Of a DNA stretch of 40,782 nucleotides, positions 1 to 11,107 are shown piece by piece. Within the stretch, counting starts at the first letter, position 1, and each line of letters begins with the position of its first letter. This DNA comes from CAIMZW01 sp037135095. GTDB taxonomy: Bacteria; Actinomycetota; Actinomycetes; Nanopelagicales; Nanopelagicaceae. The translations under genes were made by a program, and so were the position numbers. The stretch is taken from positions 1-40,782 of the forward strand of contig JBAXKZ010000009.1 of the NCBI GenBank assembly GCA_037135095.1. The letters are read 5' to 3'. A model generated the notes under the pieces. The model did no database searches, was not told the DNA's origin, and worked only from the letters and a program-made list of their open reading frames with translations.

Positions 1-1335
1 GAATGTGGTTGGACGGCCAATAAATGGGTGGGTCGATGTGGCGAATGTCAGGCTTGGGGAACAGTCGAGGAAGTTTCGGCACCTAAAAAACTCTCTCTAG
101 TTGCCGGATCGGTAACCAGCGCTGCGCTGCCAATCGGTGAAGTAAATCTAGAAAATGCCAAGGCGCGCTCCAGCGGCGTCAGTGAACTAGATCGAGTTCT
201 CGGTGGCGGACTAGTTCCCGGCGCCGCAATCTTGTTGGCTGGCGAACCAGGGGTTGGAAAATCAACTTTGTTGTTGAGCGTTGCCGCCGAAAGCGCCCGC
301 AAGAATCTAGTTGCCCTCTATATCAGCGGTGAAGAGTCGGCATCTCAAGTTCGCCTGCGAGCGCAGCGGTTAAATGCCATAGATCCACAACTTTGGTTGG
401 CTTCTGAAAATGATCTGGGAGCGGTAATCGCTCATATCGATGCGGTAAAGCCACAACTGCTTATCATCGATTCGATTCAAACAATTTCTAGCAACACTGT
501 TGAAGGCGCACCTGGAGGAGTTACCCAGGTTCGCGAAATTGCCGCGGCACTTATCCGAATCGCAAAAGAACGTTCCATCACTTTAGTTTTAGTTGGCCAT
601 GTTACAAAAGATGGTTCCATCGCTGGCCCGCGATTACTCGAACACTTGGTTGATGTGGTTCTTAACTTTGAAGGAGATCGCCATTCCAGACTTCGTTTAA
701 TTCGAGCAATGAAGAACCGTTTTGGTGCCAGCGATGAGGTCGGCTGTTTCGATATGAATGACTCCGGAATCACCAGCCTGCCCGATCCCACCGGACTCTT
801 TACCTCCAGGCATACCGAGCCAGTTCCAGGTACTTGCGTAACCGTCGCCCTTGAAGGTCGCAGACCTCTACTGGCTGAAATTCAAGCACTCGTTAGTGCA
901 CCAAATTCAGATGGTCGCGATTACGGAAATTCCAGGCGCGTTACCTCCGGTTTAGATAATCCGCGCACCGCAATGACGTTAGCGGTATTAGAACTCCGAG
1001 CAAATATTCGGATCTCTGGCCGCGATGTTTATGTCGCAACCGTTGGGGGTATGAAGATGAGCGAACCAGCTGCAGATTTAGCAGTGGCACTAGCTGTCGC
1101 CTCCGCGGCAAAAGGGTTGGCGCTACCAGCAGATTTAATTGCCATCGGTGAAGTTGGTCTCGCCGGTGAAATCCGCAAAGTGACTGGAATTTCGCAACGC
1201 GTTCAAGAGGCAGCTCGATTAGGTTTTAAGCGGATGATGGTTCCTGTTGGCAGTGACTTGAAAATCGAAGGCGTCGACATCATGGAAGTTGCCCGCCTGG
1301 AACAAGCAATTGCTCGCTTAAAAATTAACCAATAG
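1..1335 (+). CDS. radA: DNA repair protein RadA (5' end cut by window)
   Basis: RadA is a RecA-like ATPase that drives branch migration during recombinational repair. The reading frame is open from base 1. It begins inside the N-terminal zinc finger: ECGW and KWVGRCGEC are visible, so the first few codons lie outside the window. The Walker A motif GEPGVGKST follows, then the family-specific KNRFG motif and a C-terminal Lon-protease-like domain reaching the stop at 1333-1335. The order zinc finger, RecA core, KNRFG, Lon-like domain is diagnostic of RadA/Sms. The GTG at base 28 is internal and is not the start. In actinobacteria radA commonly lies near clpC, as here. Confidence 0.97.
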   Translation, partial: ECGWTANKWVGRCGECQAWGTVEEVSAPKKLSLVAGSVTSAALPIGEVNLENAKARSSGVSELDRVLGGGLVPGAAILLAGEPGVGKSTLLLSVAAESARKNLVALYISGEESASQVRLRAQRLNAIDPQLWLASENDLGAVIAHIDAVKPQLLIIDSIQTISSNTVEGAPGGVTQVREIAAALIRIAKERSITLVLVGHVTKDGSIAGPRLLEHLVDVVLNFEGDRHSRLRLIRAMKNRFGASDEVGCFDMNDSGITSLPDPTGLFTSRHTEPVPGTCVTVALEGRRPLLAEIQALVSAPNSDGRDYGNSRRVTSGLDNPRTAMTLAVLELRANIRISGRDVYVATVGGMKMSEPAADLAVALAVASAAKGLALPADLIAIGEVGLAGEIRKVTGISQRVQEAARLGFKRMMVPVGSDLKIEGVDIMEVARLEQAIARLKINQ

Positions 1336-1396
1336 AAAGTTTGAGACCGATATTTTGAAATCTCACTAAAGGCTCTTTTAAGAGTTGCGTTAGGTT

Positions 1397-1421
1397 CTCA
1401 ATGCCATTAAATGGCAATGAG
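1397..1421. promoter_or_regulatory. 25-bp near-perfect palindrome, candidate operator
   Basis: The core arms TGCCATT and AATGGCA flank a single central A. Outside one mismatched base on each side, a further CTCA/TGAG pair extends the symmetry, giving 11 of 12 paired positions. It lies between radA and the DUF4242 gene, about 95 bases upstream of the latter's start. It has no following T-run, so it does not look like a terminator. I cannot match it to a known regulator box. The symmetry is seen directly; an operator role is inference. Confidence 0.5.
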
Positions 1422-1516
1422 TAACTAATTATTTACTGATATTTGATGGAGTTTATTGCACCAGCCTCGATATGGTTTCACTCCGCACAAATTCCAACAA
1501 GGTATCGGAGAGACCT

Positions 1517-1801
1517 ATGCAGCAGTATGTTATTGAACGTGAAATACCCGGCGCTGGTTCACTTCCAGAGTCGGAACTACAAAAGATCTCGAAGCATTCA
1601 AATGGAGTTTTAGATGCAATGCGCAGCGAAGGTAGCGAGATCGAGTGGGTCCAAAGCTTTGCTGCGGGTGACATGATTTACTGTGTTTACAATGCCTCTT
1701 CTGCAGAGTTAGTCAAAGAACATGCCGATCGTGGTGGCTTCCCCGCCAATAAAATCACACAAGTAGGCGGAGTTCTTAATCCCGAAAAAGGTAATTTCTA
1801 A
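1517..1801 (+). CDS. DUF4242 family protein (SCO4226-like)
   Basis: This is a small 94-residue soluble protein. Its layout (QYVIEREIPGAG at the N-terminus, IEWVQSFAAGDMIYCVYNA in the middle, then KITQVGGVLNP) matches the DUF4242 family. The Streptomyces member SCO4226 is a nickel-binding ferredoxin-like-fold protein, and the conserved central Cys in YCVY is present here. I chose the ATG at 1517 because GGAGAG (1507-1512) precedes it and the family begins just before YVIER; an in-frame ATG at 1472 would add 15 unconserved residues. It is a single-gene unit with a palindrome upstream and a strong terminator downstream. Metal binding here is inferred from the homologue only. Confidence 0.75.
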   Translation: MQQYVIEREIPGAGSLPESELQKISKHSNGVLDAMRSEGSEIEWVQSFAAGDMIYCVYNASSAELVKEHADRGGFPANKITQVGGVLNPEKGNF

Positions 1802-1813
1802 TTAAATTAAAAA

Positions 1814-1844
1814 GGACCGACCAATGTGGTCGGTCCTTTTTTTT
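1814..1844. terminator. Bidirectional intrinsic terminator
   Basis: A 9-bp GC-rich stem (GGACCGACC / GGTCGGTCC) with a 5-base loop is followed by eight T's on the + strand and preceded by five A's, which read as T's on the - strand. It sits between the convergent DUF4242 gene (+) and clpC (-) and should stop transcription from both sides. Confidence 0.9.
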
Positions 1845-1849
1845 AATCT

Positions 1850-4354
<2,505 letters not shown>

Positions 4355-4500
4355 GGCCGATCTCCTTCTCTCTTATTTTCCTGCTCCTAGCCTAACCAAG
4401 CCGAGCCCACGCTGCGGTATCAGTTTTAGGGTGGAGTTTTAGGTTGGCAATACTTCTAGTAACCCCAAATCCGGCGCCGTTATGCCCGAAAATTGGAATT
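4355..4500 (-). other. Intergenic region upstream of clpC
   Basis: This 146-base gap separates argA from clpC and must hold the clpC promoter and leader. I looked for a CtsR box, a HAIR element (CTTGAGT-N7-ACTCAAG) and a ClgR-type GTTCGC palindrome and saw none. A weak -10-like TAGGCT exists on the minus strand, but without a convincing -35. Nothing firmer can be assigned. Confidence 0.4.
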
Positions 4501-5019
4501 TTAGAGAATCTTTAACATTCTGGTATTTCCCAGGGTATTTGGTTTAACGCTCTCAAGATCTAGGAATTCCGCGATGCCTTGGTCGTACGAGTGCAGAAGC
4601 TGGGAGTAGATCTCGGGTTCGACCGGGGTGCCCTCGATCGCCTCAAAGCCGTGGCGGCCGAAGAACTCGGTCTCAAAAGTCAGGCAGAAGATTCGGGCGA
4701 CGCCTACTTCGCGGGCGCGCTCAATAATGTGCTCCAGGATGGCATGGCCAACGCCGCGGCCGCGTAAACCATCATCAACCGCCAGAGTTCGAACTTCAGC
4801 GAGATCCTCCCAGAGAATGTGCAGCGCCCCGCAACCCACAACCTCACCGTCTTGAACCGCGACGGTAAATTCCTGGACGCTCTCGTACAACGTAACTGTC
4901 TCTTTCGAGAGCAGACGGCGTTCTAAAGCATAGGTATCGATGATGTGGCGGATCGCCTTTACATCCGAAGTACGCGCGGGGCGAACTTCGATGACCGCTG
5001 AAGAGGTTTCATCGCTCAT
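4501..5019 (-). CDS. argA: Amino-acid N-acetyltransferase (N-acetylglutamate synthase)
   Basis: This 172-residue GNAT protein closely resembles the short actinobacterial ArgA (M. tuberculosis Rv2747 type). That enzyme acetylates glutamate (or glutamine) with acetyl-CoA as the first step of arginine synthesis. Recognisable features are VRPARTSDVKAI at the N-terminus, VTLYESVQEF, VGCGALHILWEDLAEVRTLAV, the acetyl-CoA loop RGRGVG, LTFETEFFGRHGF, and the terminal VKPNTLGNTRML. It follows lysS with a 2-base gap, so the two are co-transcribed. The mycobacterial operon has lsr2 at this position. The family is clear; the exact amino-acid substrate is inferred from the homologue. Confidence 0.88.
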   Translation of the reverse strand: MSDETSSAVIEVRPARTSDVKAIRHIIDTYALERRLLSKETVTLYESVQEFTVAVQDGEVVGCGALHILWEDLAEVRTLAVDDGLRGRGVGHAILEHIIERAREVGVARIFCLTFETEFFGRHGFEAIEGTPVEPEIYSQLLHSYDQGIAEFLDLESVKPNTLGNTRMLKIL

Positions 5020-5021
5020 GG

Positions 5022-6533
5022 TTATTCCTCGGGCTTTACCAATGGGAAGAGGATGGTCTCTCGAATGCCCAGACCAGTAAGCGCCATTAGCAAACGATCA
5101 ACGCCCATTCCCATTCCGCCTGTCGGAGGCATCGCAAATTCCATGGCGCGCAGAAAATCTTCATCGATCTGCATCGCTTCTAAGTCACCCTTGGCGCCAA
5201 GTTGAGCTTGCTCCACAAGTCGCTCACGTTGAACTACCGGATCAATTAATTCGGAGTAGCCAGTGGCTAATTCAAAACCCTCAACATAGAGATCCCATTT
5301 TTCCACGATGCCCGGAATTTCGCGATGGGCGCGAACCAGTGGCGAGGTATCTACGGGGTAGCCCTTAACAAAGATCGGCGCATTGAGTTGACCTTCAGTT
5401 ACATGTTCGAAAATCTCCTCGGCCAATTTTCCAGTAATCCATTTCGGATCGACCTTTATGCCCAATTTTGTGGCATGTAGTTTCAACTCTTCGTAAGAAG
5501 TTTGTGGCGTCACTTCTTCGCCCACGCCTTCGGAGATCAACTCATAGAGCGAAGCTTCGCGCCATTCACCGCCAAGGTCCAAAATCCGACCATCATGATG
5601 TGTAACGACATGAGTACCAAATACCGCCATGGCGGCTTCTTGGACAAGGGCTTTAGTTAGCGCAGCTATTGAGTTCCAATCGCCGTAAGCCTCATAGCTC
5701 TCGATCATGGCAAATTCTGGTGAGTGGCTCGAGTCGGCCCCTTCATTTCGAAAGTTACGATTAATTTCAAAGACTCTTTCGATTCCACCGACAACGCAAC
5801 GCTTTAAAAATAGCTCCGGTGCGATTCGTAGAAAGAGCTCCATGTCATAGGCATTGCTTTCGGTGATGAAGGGGCGCGCCGTGGCGCCACCGTGCATGAC
5901 CTGGAGCATCGGCGTTTCAACTTCGATGAAATCTCTGGCGGCAAATGATTCGCGAAGTGAGCGCATTACGGCCGGACGCAATCGCGCCATGCTTCTGGCT
6001 TCAGGACGGACGATTAGATCAACATAGCGAGCGCGTACTCGAGTCTCTTCTGACATCGGCTTGTGTTCAACTGGTAGCGGTCGCAAAGATTTTGCCGCTA
6101 GCTGCCAGGTGTTAGCTAAGATCGAGAGTTCGCCACGCTTTGAGGTAATGATCTCGCCGGTAACGCTGACCAGGTCGCCTAGATCAATCTCAGCTTTCCA
6201 GCGTTCCAAAGATTCGGCACCAACCTTGTCTAATGAGAACATAGCCTGAAGTTCAGTACCTTCGCCTTCACGAAGATTGGCAAAACAAAGCTTTCCAGTG
6301 TCGCGCTTAAAAATAACTCGGCCGGTTACTGATTCGATCTTGCCGGTGGCGATATCAATTTCCAGGCCATCATTTTCCGCCCGCACCGCTTTAAGAGACT
6401 TACTACGGGGAACTGAAACTGGATACGGATCAAAGCCCCGCGAAATAATGGCGGCTCGCTTTTCGCGTCGAATCCGCAATTGCTCTGGAAGGTCATCTTC
6501 GGTCGCTAGCGGCACTTTAGTTTCATCACTCAT
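5022..6533 (-). CDS. lysS: Lysyl-tRNA synthetase, class II
   Basis: LysS charges tRNA-Lys. It has 503 residues, the usual length. An N-terminal OB-fold anticodon-binding domain (about residues 60-165) precedes the class II catalytic core. The core shows motif 1 (FIEVETPMLQVMHGGATARPF), motif 2 (the FEINRNFRNEG and HSPEFAMIE region) and motif 3 (GMGMGVDRLLMAL). Twenty bases separate it from coaX. No good Shine-Dalgarno precedes the ATG. A minus-strand TAGGCT at 6544-6549, 10 bases before the ATG, could be a weak internal promoter with a near-leaderless start. The position between coaX and clpC matches the mycobacterial order. Confidence 0.97.
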   Translation of the reverse strand: MSDETKVPLATEDDLPEQLRIRREKRAAIISRGFDPYPVSVPRSKSLKAVRAENDGLEIDIATGKIESVTGRVIFKRDTGKLCFANLREGEGTELQAMFSLDKVGAESLERWKAEIDLGDLVSVTGEIITSKRGELSILANTWQLAAKSLRPLPVEHKPMSEETRVRARYVDLIVRPEARSMARLRPAVMRSLRESFAARDFIEVETPMLQVMHGGATARPFITESNAYDMELFLRIAPELFLKRCVVGGIERVFEINRNFRNEGADSSHSPEFAMIESYEAYGDWNSIAALTKALVQEAAMAVFGTHVVTHHDGRILDLGGEWREASLYELISEGVGEEVTPQTSYEELKLHATKLGIKVDPKWITGKLAEEIFEHVTEGQLNAPIFVKGYPVDTSPLVRAHREIPGIVEKWDLYVEGFELATGYSELIDPVVQRERLVEQAQLGAKGDLEAMQIDEDFLRAMEFAMPPTGGMGMGVDRLLMALTGLGIRETILFPLVKPEE

Positions 6534-6553
6534 AAGGGAATTAAGCCTACCGT

Positions 6554-7330
6554 TTAGTAATTGCGCTCATGAACTAAGCGCAGCCCGATTAGGGTCAAAT
6601 CTGGTTCGTGAAAATCAATGGTTTCCGAAATTCCTAAAACCAATGGTGCCAAGCCACCCGTAGCGATCACAGATGTCTCATCCATATCTGGGTAGCTAAT
6701 TTCTAACTCTTCAATAATCCGAGTAACCAAACCATCTACTTGGCCAGCAAAGCCGTAGATAGTCCCAGATTGCAACGCCTCGACGGTGTTTTTACCAATG
6801 ACCGATTTAGGCCGGACCAATTCGACTTTACGAAGCTGAGCCGCTCGGGCAGCCAATGCATCAACTGAGATTTCTATTCCTGGAGCGAGGGCGCCGCCCA
6901 AGAACTCGCCTTTGGGCGAGACCACATCCAAATTGGTTGAGGTACCAAAATCAACCACGATACACGGGCCTTTATTGCCGTAAAGGGTGTGGGCTGCCAA
7001 GGTATTTACGATGCGATCAGCACCAATCTCCTTGGGATTGTCTACCAACAACGGCACTCCAGTTTTGACGCCTGGCTCAACAATGGTGGTTGGTAGGTGC
7101 GAGAAATATTTTTTTATCATATGCCGAATTTCTCGAAGGCTGGCAGGAACGGTAGAGCAGACCGCCAAACCATCGACATCAATCCCTTCCAACAGCGATC
7201 GGTATTGCAACCACAGTTCGTCGGCGGTATCTCGTGGGTCGGTCTTAACTCGCCACGAATGAATCAGGACCTCACCATCGAAGATTCCCAGAACGGTGTT
7301 GGTATTTCCGACATCAATAGTTAGTAGCAT
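6554..7330 (-). CDS. coaX: Type III pantothenate kinase
   Basis: CoaX phosphorylates pantothenate, the first step of coenzyme A synthesis. It has 258 residues and an ASKHA fold: the phosphate-binding IDVGNTNTVLGIF at the extreme N-terminus, GADRIVNTLAAH, then VVDFGTSTNLDVV and LAPGIEIS. I chose the ATG at 7330 because the catalytic Asp of IDVGNTN must lie within the first residues. An in-frame start 33 bases upstream would add a non-homologous leader and overlap nadC. The gene starts one base after the nadC stop. It works with PanC, encoded three genes upstream in the same operon. Confidence 0.95.
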   Translation of the reverse strand: MLLTIDVGNTNTVLGIFDGEVLIHSWRVKTDPRDTADELWLQYRSLLEGIDVDGLAVCSTVPASLREIRHMIKKYFSHLPTTIVEPGVKTGVPLLVDNPKEIGADRIVNTLAAHTLYGNKGPCIVVDFGTSTNLDVVSPKGEFLGGALAPGIEISVDALAARAAQLRKVELVRPKSVIGKNTVEALQSGTIYGFAGQVDGLVTRIIEELEISYPDMDETSVIATGGLAPLVLGISETIDFHEPDLTLIGLRLVHERNY

Positions 7331-7331
7331 C

Positions 7332-8210
7332 TCATTCCGCCTTAAAATCAAGTCCGATATCAAGTACTGGCGCTGAATGGGTCAAAGCCCCCACAGCTAA
7401 GTAATTCACGCCCGTGTTGGCATAGGCGTGAGCATTTTCTAAGGTGAGACCTCCCGAGGCTTCAAGTTTCGTCCTGCCTTTAACCATTGCCACTGCGGCT
7501 CGACATTGCTCAAGCGACATATTGTCTAGCAAAACTAAATCGGCACCGGCATCAACCACATCCCGGAGTTGTTCCAATCGATCAACTTCAACTTCAACCG
7601 CGATATTGGGAAATGCTGCTCGTACCGCTTTAAATGCTTGCGTAACTCCTCCCGCCGCGACAATGTGATTATCTTTAATTAGCGCGGCATCTGAAAGTGA
7701 CATTCGATGATTGGTACCACCGCCCATTCGCACTGCGAACTTCTCTAGATCGCGAAGCAGCGGCGTGGTTTTGCGGGTATCTCGAATTTCAACGCCCGTC
7801 CCCTTGACATCATCGACCCAACGTTTGGTTAGTGAAGAGATACCGCTAAGTCGCCCCAGAAAGTTGAGAGCGGTTCGCTCGCTTAACAAGAGCTGGCGAG
7901 TATTACCAGTGGCGGTTAGAAGCAATTGCCCGGCTTCAATATGATCGCCTTCGGCCCGAACAATTTTATAATCGGTGATGCCGCGGACTTCTAACACCGC
8001 TGCGGCAATGCACAACCCAGAAACTACTCCTGCTTTGCGGCTATGAAATTGCGCAACCGAAATTTGATCAGCCGGGATAGTCGCCTCCGAAGTCACATCC
8101 AAACCGCCGGCTAAATCTTCGGCGATGGTGCGGACCACCAAGTCTTCGATGTAGATTGGATCTAGTTGATAGCTTTCGATCATTGTTCGAAGTTGCAAAC
8201 TTAAAGTCAT
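7332..8210 (-). CDS. nadC: Nicotinate-nucleotide pyrophosphorylase (quinolinate phosphoribosyltransferase)
   Basis: NadC converts quinolinate and PRPP to nicotinate mononucleotide in de novo NAD synthesis. The 292-residue protein shows DTRKTTPLLRDLEKFAVRMGGG, NHRMSLSDAALIKDNHI, VEVEVDRLEQL, LLDNMS and the C-terminal LEASGGLTLENAHAYANTGVNYLAVGALTHS, all typical. I chose the ATG at 8210: its A is also the last base of the nadB stop (TGATG), and GAGGTGA lies just upstream. A GTG at 8213 is an alternative. nadB and nadC sit between panC and coaX, where mycobacteria carry panD. nadA is not in the window. Confidence 0.95.
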   Translation of the reverse strand: MTLSLQLRTMIESYQLDPIYIEDLVVRTIAEDLAGGLDVTSEATIPADQISVAQFHSRKAGVVSGLCIAAAVLEVRGITDYKIVRAEGDHIEAGQLLLTATGNTRQLLLSERTALNFLGRLSGISSLTKRWVDDVKGTGVEIRDTRKTTPLLRDLEKFAVRMGGGTNHRMSLSDAALIKDNHIVAAGGVTQAFKAVRAAFPNIAVEVEVDRLEQLRDVVDAGADLVLLDNMSLEQCRAAVAMVKGRTKLEASGGLTLENAHAYANTGVNYLAVGALTHSAPVLDIGLDFKAE

Positions 8211-9817
8211 CACTTCACCTCTTCACTTCGATTATGCCAGTGACCATCTCGATCCAACTCTTGAATAATACGAAGGCGCCAAGAATCAGAACTCTCTGGA
8301 TAGTCGGACCGCCAATGGGAGCCTCGAGTCTCTTTTCGCTCCAGTGCGGATCGGACAATTGCCGTTGCAAGGAGGTACAAGTTAGATGCCTCCCATGACT
8401 CTAAAGAAGGCTCGGTACTAGTGCGCTCCCCCAACTGAGTAAGAACTGAGGCGGTCTCTTTTAGCGAGGTTTCAGAGCGCATAACTCCGGCACCTTGACT
8501 CATGGCTAGTTGCAATGGCAACTCAATATTTGGGCTCAATAAGAACTCCATTGAGTTATCTTCCGCCGGAACTTCCCAATCTCCAATATTCGCCACGATA
8601 TTTGCCGCGATGCGGGCACCAAAGACCAAACCTTCCAATAGCGAGTTCGAAGCTAATCTGTTGGCTCCATGCGCGCCGGTACAGGCTGTTTCACCACATG
8701 CATAAAGTCCTGGCACAGTGGAGTGGCCATTTAGATCTACTAAGACGCCACCAGAGGCATAGTGAGAGGCTGGTGAAACTGGAATTAGTTGCGTTGTTGG
8801 GTCGATACCGTTCGCTTTGCAGGACAAAAAGATAGTTGGAAAGCGCTCCGGGAAATCAGCAATTGCCGTTGCATCGAGCCAGACATGTGGGTTACCGGAT
8901 TCTTTGATTTGGGTAAAAATTTCCTTTGCAACTATATCTCTGGGAGCTAATTCAAGAAGTGGATGCTTACCAACCATAAAACGCTCACCACGATGATTTA
9001 GCAGCAAAGCACCTTCGCCTCGAACCGCTTCACTTATCAACGGCTGCTGACCACCAACTGAAGAATCGCGCCACAAAACAGTGGGATGAAATTGGATAAA
9101 TTCAACATCGGCAACCGCCGCACCAGCTCTAAGGGCAAGCGCTACGCCATCGCCGGTTGAAACTGACGGATTGGTGGTTTGTGAATAAACCTGTCCTAAC
9201 CCGCCTGTTGCAATGACTACCGCTCTGGCAAGAGCACGACCAACGCCATCTCGGCTACCTGCACCAATTACATGAAGTGTTACACCGCAAGCGGCACCGC
9301 TACTGCTTAGAAGGGCATCAAGCGCAAGGGCATGTTCGATTACTTCAATTCCCGAATCGTTTTGGACCGCAGCTAACAAAGCGCGAGATACCTCAGCACC
9401 TGTTGCATCACCACCAGCATGCAGAATTCGATTGCGCAGATGCCCGCCTTCGCGAGTTAACGCGATCTCGCCAGTTTCGGATTTATCAAATACCGCGCCT
9501 CGCGCAATTAATTTGCGAACTGCTTCTGGTCCTTCACTTACAAGAACATCGACTGCGGCTTGATCGCACAGTCCGGCACCAGCGATTAAAGTATCTTTTT
9601 TATGTTGATCTGGAGTATCACCGGGACCGAGCGCGGCAGCTATTCCGCCTTGAGCCCATTTAGTGGAGCCTTCATCAACGCGAGACTTTGTAACTAGTAA
9701 AACTGACAAGCCAGCAGCACGAAGATTAAGTGCAGTTGTCAGCCCGGCAACGCCAGATCCGATCACAATCACATCGGCTTTGGTCGTCCATCCCGGTTGG
9801 CCCGCAAGCAACTTCAT
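8210..9817 (-). CDS. nadB: L-aspartate oxidase
   Basis: NadB is an FAD enzyme that oxidises L-aspartate to iminoaspartate for quinolinate synthesis. The 535-residue protein has the N-terminal dinucleotide-binding motif GSGVAGLTTAL, then TKWAQGGIAAAL, HAGGDATGAEV, VEFIQFHPT, the active-site region SEAVRGEGALL, and GLYACGETACTGAHGANRL. The C-terminal helical domain closes the protein. Its ATG overlaps the panC stop by one base (TAATG) and its stop overlaps the nadC start, so the three genes are translationally coupled. The partner NadA (quinolinate synthase) must be encoded elsewhere if the route is complete. Confidence 0.96.
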   Translation of the reverse strand: MKLLAGQPGWTTKADVIVIGSGVAGLTTALNLRAAGLSVLLVTKSRVDEGSTKWAQGGIAAALGPGDTPDQHKKDTLIAGAGLCDQAAVDVLVSEGPEAVRKLIARGAVFDKSETGEIALTREGGHLRNRILHAGGDATGAEVSRALLAAVQNDSGIEVIEHALALDALLSSSGAACGVTLHVIGAGSRDGVGRALARAVVIATGGLGQVYSQTTNPSVSTGDGVALALRAGAAVADVEFIQFHPTVLWRDSSVGGQQPLISEAVRGEGALLLNHRGERFMVGKHPLLELAPRDIVAKEIFTQIKESGNPHVWLDATAIADFPERFPTIFLSCKANGIDPTTQLIPVSPASHYASGGVLVDLNGHSTVPGLYACGETACTGAHGANRLASNSLLEGLVFGARIAANIVANIGDWEVPAEDNSMEFLLSPNIELPLQLAMSQGAGVMRSETSLKETASVLTQLGERTSTEPSLESWEASNLYLLATAIVRSALERKETRGSHWRSDYPESSDSWRLRIIQELDRDGHWHNRSEEVK

Positions 9818-10611
9818 TAGCCGACCTTACTTACTTTCATCGCCATATTGTCGATCAATCTAACTCCGGCTACCCAACCAGAAACCAATGCCCTCGTCCG
9901 CTGCGCCCCAGGGGTCGCGATTTCAAAGTTGGCTTCATCAATAATTTCGGCGTAGTCCAAGGTGAATCTCGGTTCGGTAGCCAAAATCTCGTGAAGGCAA
10001 GTGCGCTGCTCCGACAGTCCTTCGAGCTGCGAGGCTCGGTTGAGTGCGCGTGAGATCACATATGCAGCTGTCGAATCCGATGCAGATAGGCGGACATTTC
10101 GGGATGAGAGCGCCAAACCGTGGGAATCTCGAATAATCGGCGCGCTGACAATTTCAATTGGGAGTTGCAAATCCGCAACCAATTTCCGCACCAAGAAAAG
10201 TTGTTGGTAGTCCTTCTCGCCAAAGATTGCCCACTGTGGCTGCACTAATTCAAAAAGTCGATTAACAACTGTGAGCATGCCATCGAAATGACCGAGACGA
10301 TGCTCTCCTTCAAATCTACTTCCGAGCTCACCGGCAGAAATTCGATTCACTTCGGCGGGATAGATCTCTTCCACGGTAGGAGCCCAAACTTCAGATGCGC
10401 CCGCAAGCTCGGCTCGAAGTTGGTCTTCGCTAAGAGAACGCGGGTAATTCGCTAAATCATCAGGGTTTTCAAACTGCAGTGGGTTTACAAAAATACTGAC
10501 AACGACGCTCGTAGAGCATTTGCGCGCTATGGCGATGAGAGATTCATGGCCAGCATGAAGCGCACCCATGGTTGGGACAAAGGCGAGCGGATGCTTTCGA
10601 GCTAGATTCAC
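9817..10611 (-). CDS. panC: Pantoate--beta-alanine ligase (pantothenate synthetase)
   Basis: PanC joins pantoate and beta-alanine using ATP to make pantothenate. The 264-residue sequence carries FVPTMGALHAGHESL, VSIFVNPLQF, the FGEKDYQQL region, and RDSHGLALSSRNVRLS. The start is a GTG with AAAGGA (10620-10625) eight bases upstream. An in-frame stop at 10639-10641 and no other start codon in between rule out the N-terminal extension of about 15 residues seen in many PanC proteins, so this is a short N-terminus. A 49-base gap separates it from folK and holds a minus-strand TACGAT (10649-10654), a possible internal promoter. panD, which would supply beta-alanine, is not adjacent. Confidence 0.94.
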   Translation of the reverse strand: MNLARKHPLAFVPTMGALHAGHESLIAIARKCSTSVVVSIFVNPLQFENPDDLANYPRSLSEDQLRAELAGASEVWAPTVEEIYPAEVNRISAGELGSRFEGEHRLGHFDGMLTVVNRLFELVQPQWAIFGEKDYQQLFLVRKLVADLQLPIEIVSAPIIRDSHGLALSSRNVRLSASDSTAAYVISRALNRASQLEGLSEQRTCLHEILATEPRFTLDYAEIIDEANFEIATPGAQRTRALVSGWVAGVRLIDNMAMKVSKVG

Positions 10612-10660
10612 TGCTCCAGTCCTTTCCGGGTACCGGGCTTAGATCCCAATCGTACTGGAA

Positions 10661-11107
10661 TTAAGAAAGCGCTGACAAAAGCGCTGCGATCGATCCGTGG
10701 CCAGGGATTTGTGCGTCGGGGTCGATCTCTAACCATGGTTGCAATACAAAGGTGCGTTCGTGTGCGCGTGGGTGGGGCAAAGTCAATTCTTCCGTAGAAA
10801 TTATTTCTTCCCCGGCGGTAATTAGATCCAGATCTAGGGTTCGTGGACCTAGCGGCACATCTCTGACTCTTCCGAGCCGTGCCTCGATCTGAAGAAGTAA
10901 CTGCAGCAGCTCGACTGGCTCATGGGTACATTCTGCAATTAGAACGGCGTTTAGGTAGTCGGGTTGGTCGGGACCGCCAACGGGAGCTGTTTCGTAAAAG
11001 GTAGAGACCGCGATGATTGTTATGGCGGCCGACAATTCTTGAATTGCAGTATTTAAATAGTTATCTCGATCGCCCAAATTTGAGCCAAGGGCGATAACGA
11101 CCTTCAT
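10661..11107 (-). CDS. folK: 6-hydroxymethyl-7,8-dihydropterin pyrophosphokinase (HPPK)
   Basis: FolK transfers pyrophosphate from ATP to 6-hydroxymethyldihydropterin. It has 148 residues, normal for a stand-alone HPPK. Motifs are ALGSNLGDRDNYL at the N-terminus, ETAPVGGPDQPDYLNAV, GPRTLDLDLI (with the Mg-binding Asp pair) and LPHPRAHERTFVL. Its ATG overlaps the folB stop by four bases (ATGA). It is the last of four coupled folate genes. Confidence 0.96.
   Translation of the reverse strand: MKVVIALGSNLGDRDNYLNTAIQELSAAITIIAVSTFYETAPVGGPDQPDYLNAVLIAECTHEPVELLQLLLQIEARLGRVRDVPLGPRTLDLDLITAGEEIISTEELTLPHPRAHERTFVLQPWLEIDPDAQIPGHGSIAALLSALS

Noticed and set aside
1373..1384. Short hairpin CTCTT-TT-AAGAG after radA
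   Set aside because: Only five base pairs with a two-base loop and no T-run; not convincing as a terminator.
4997..6533. argA and lysS both begin with Met-Ser-Asp-Glu-Thr
   Set aside because: Five shared residues in otherwise unrelated proteins; most likely chance or a favoured translation-start context.
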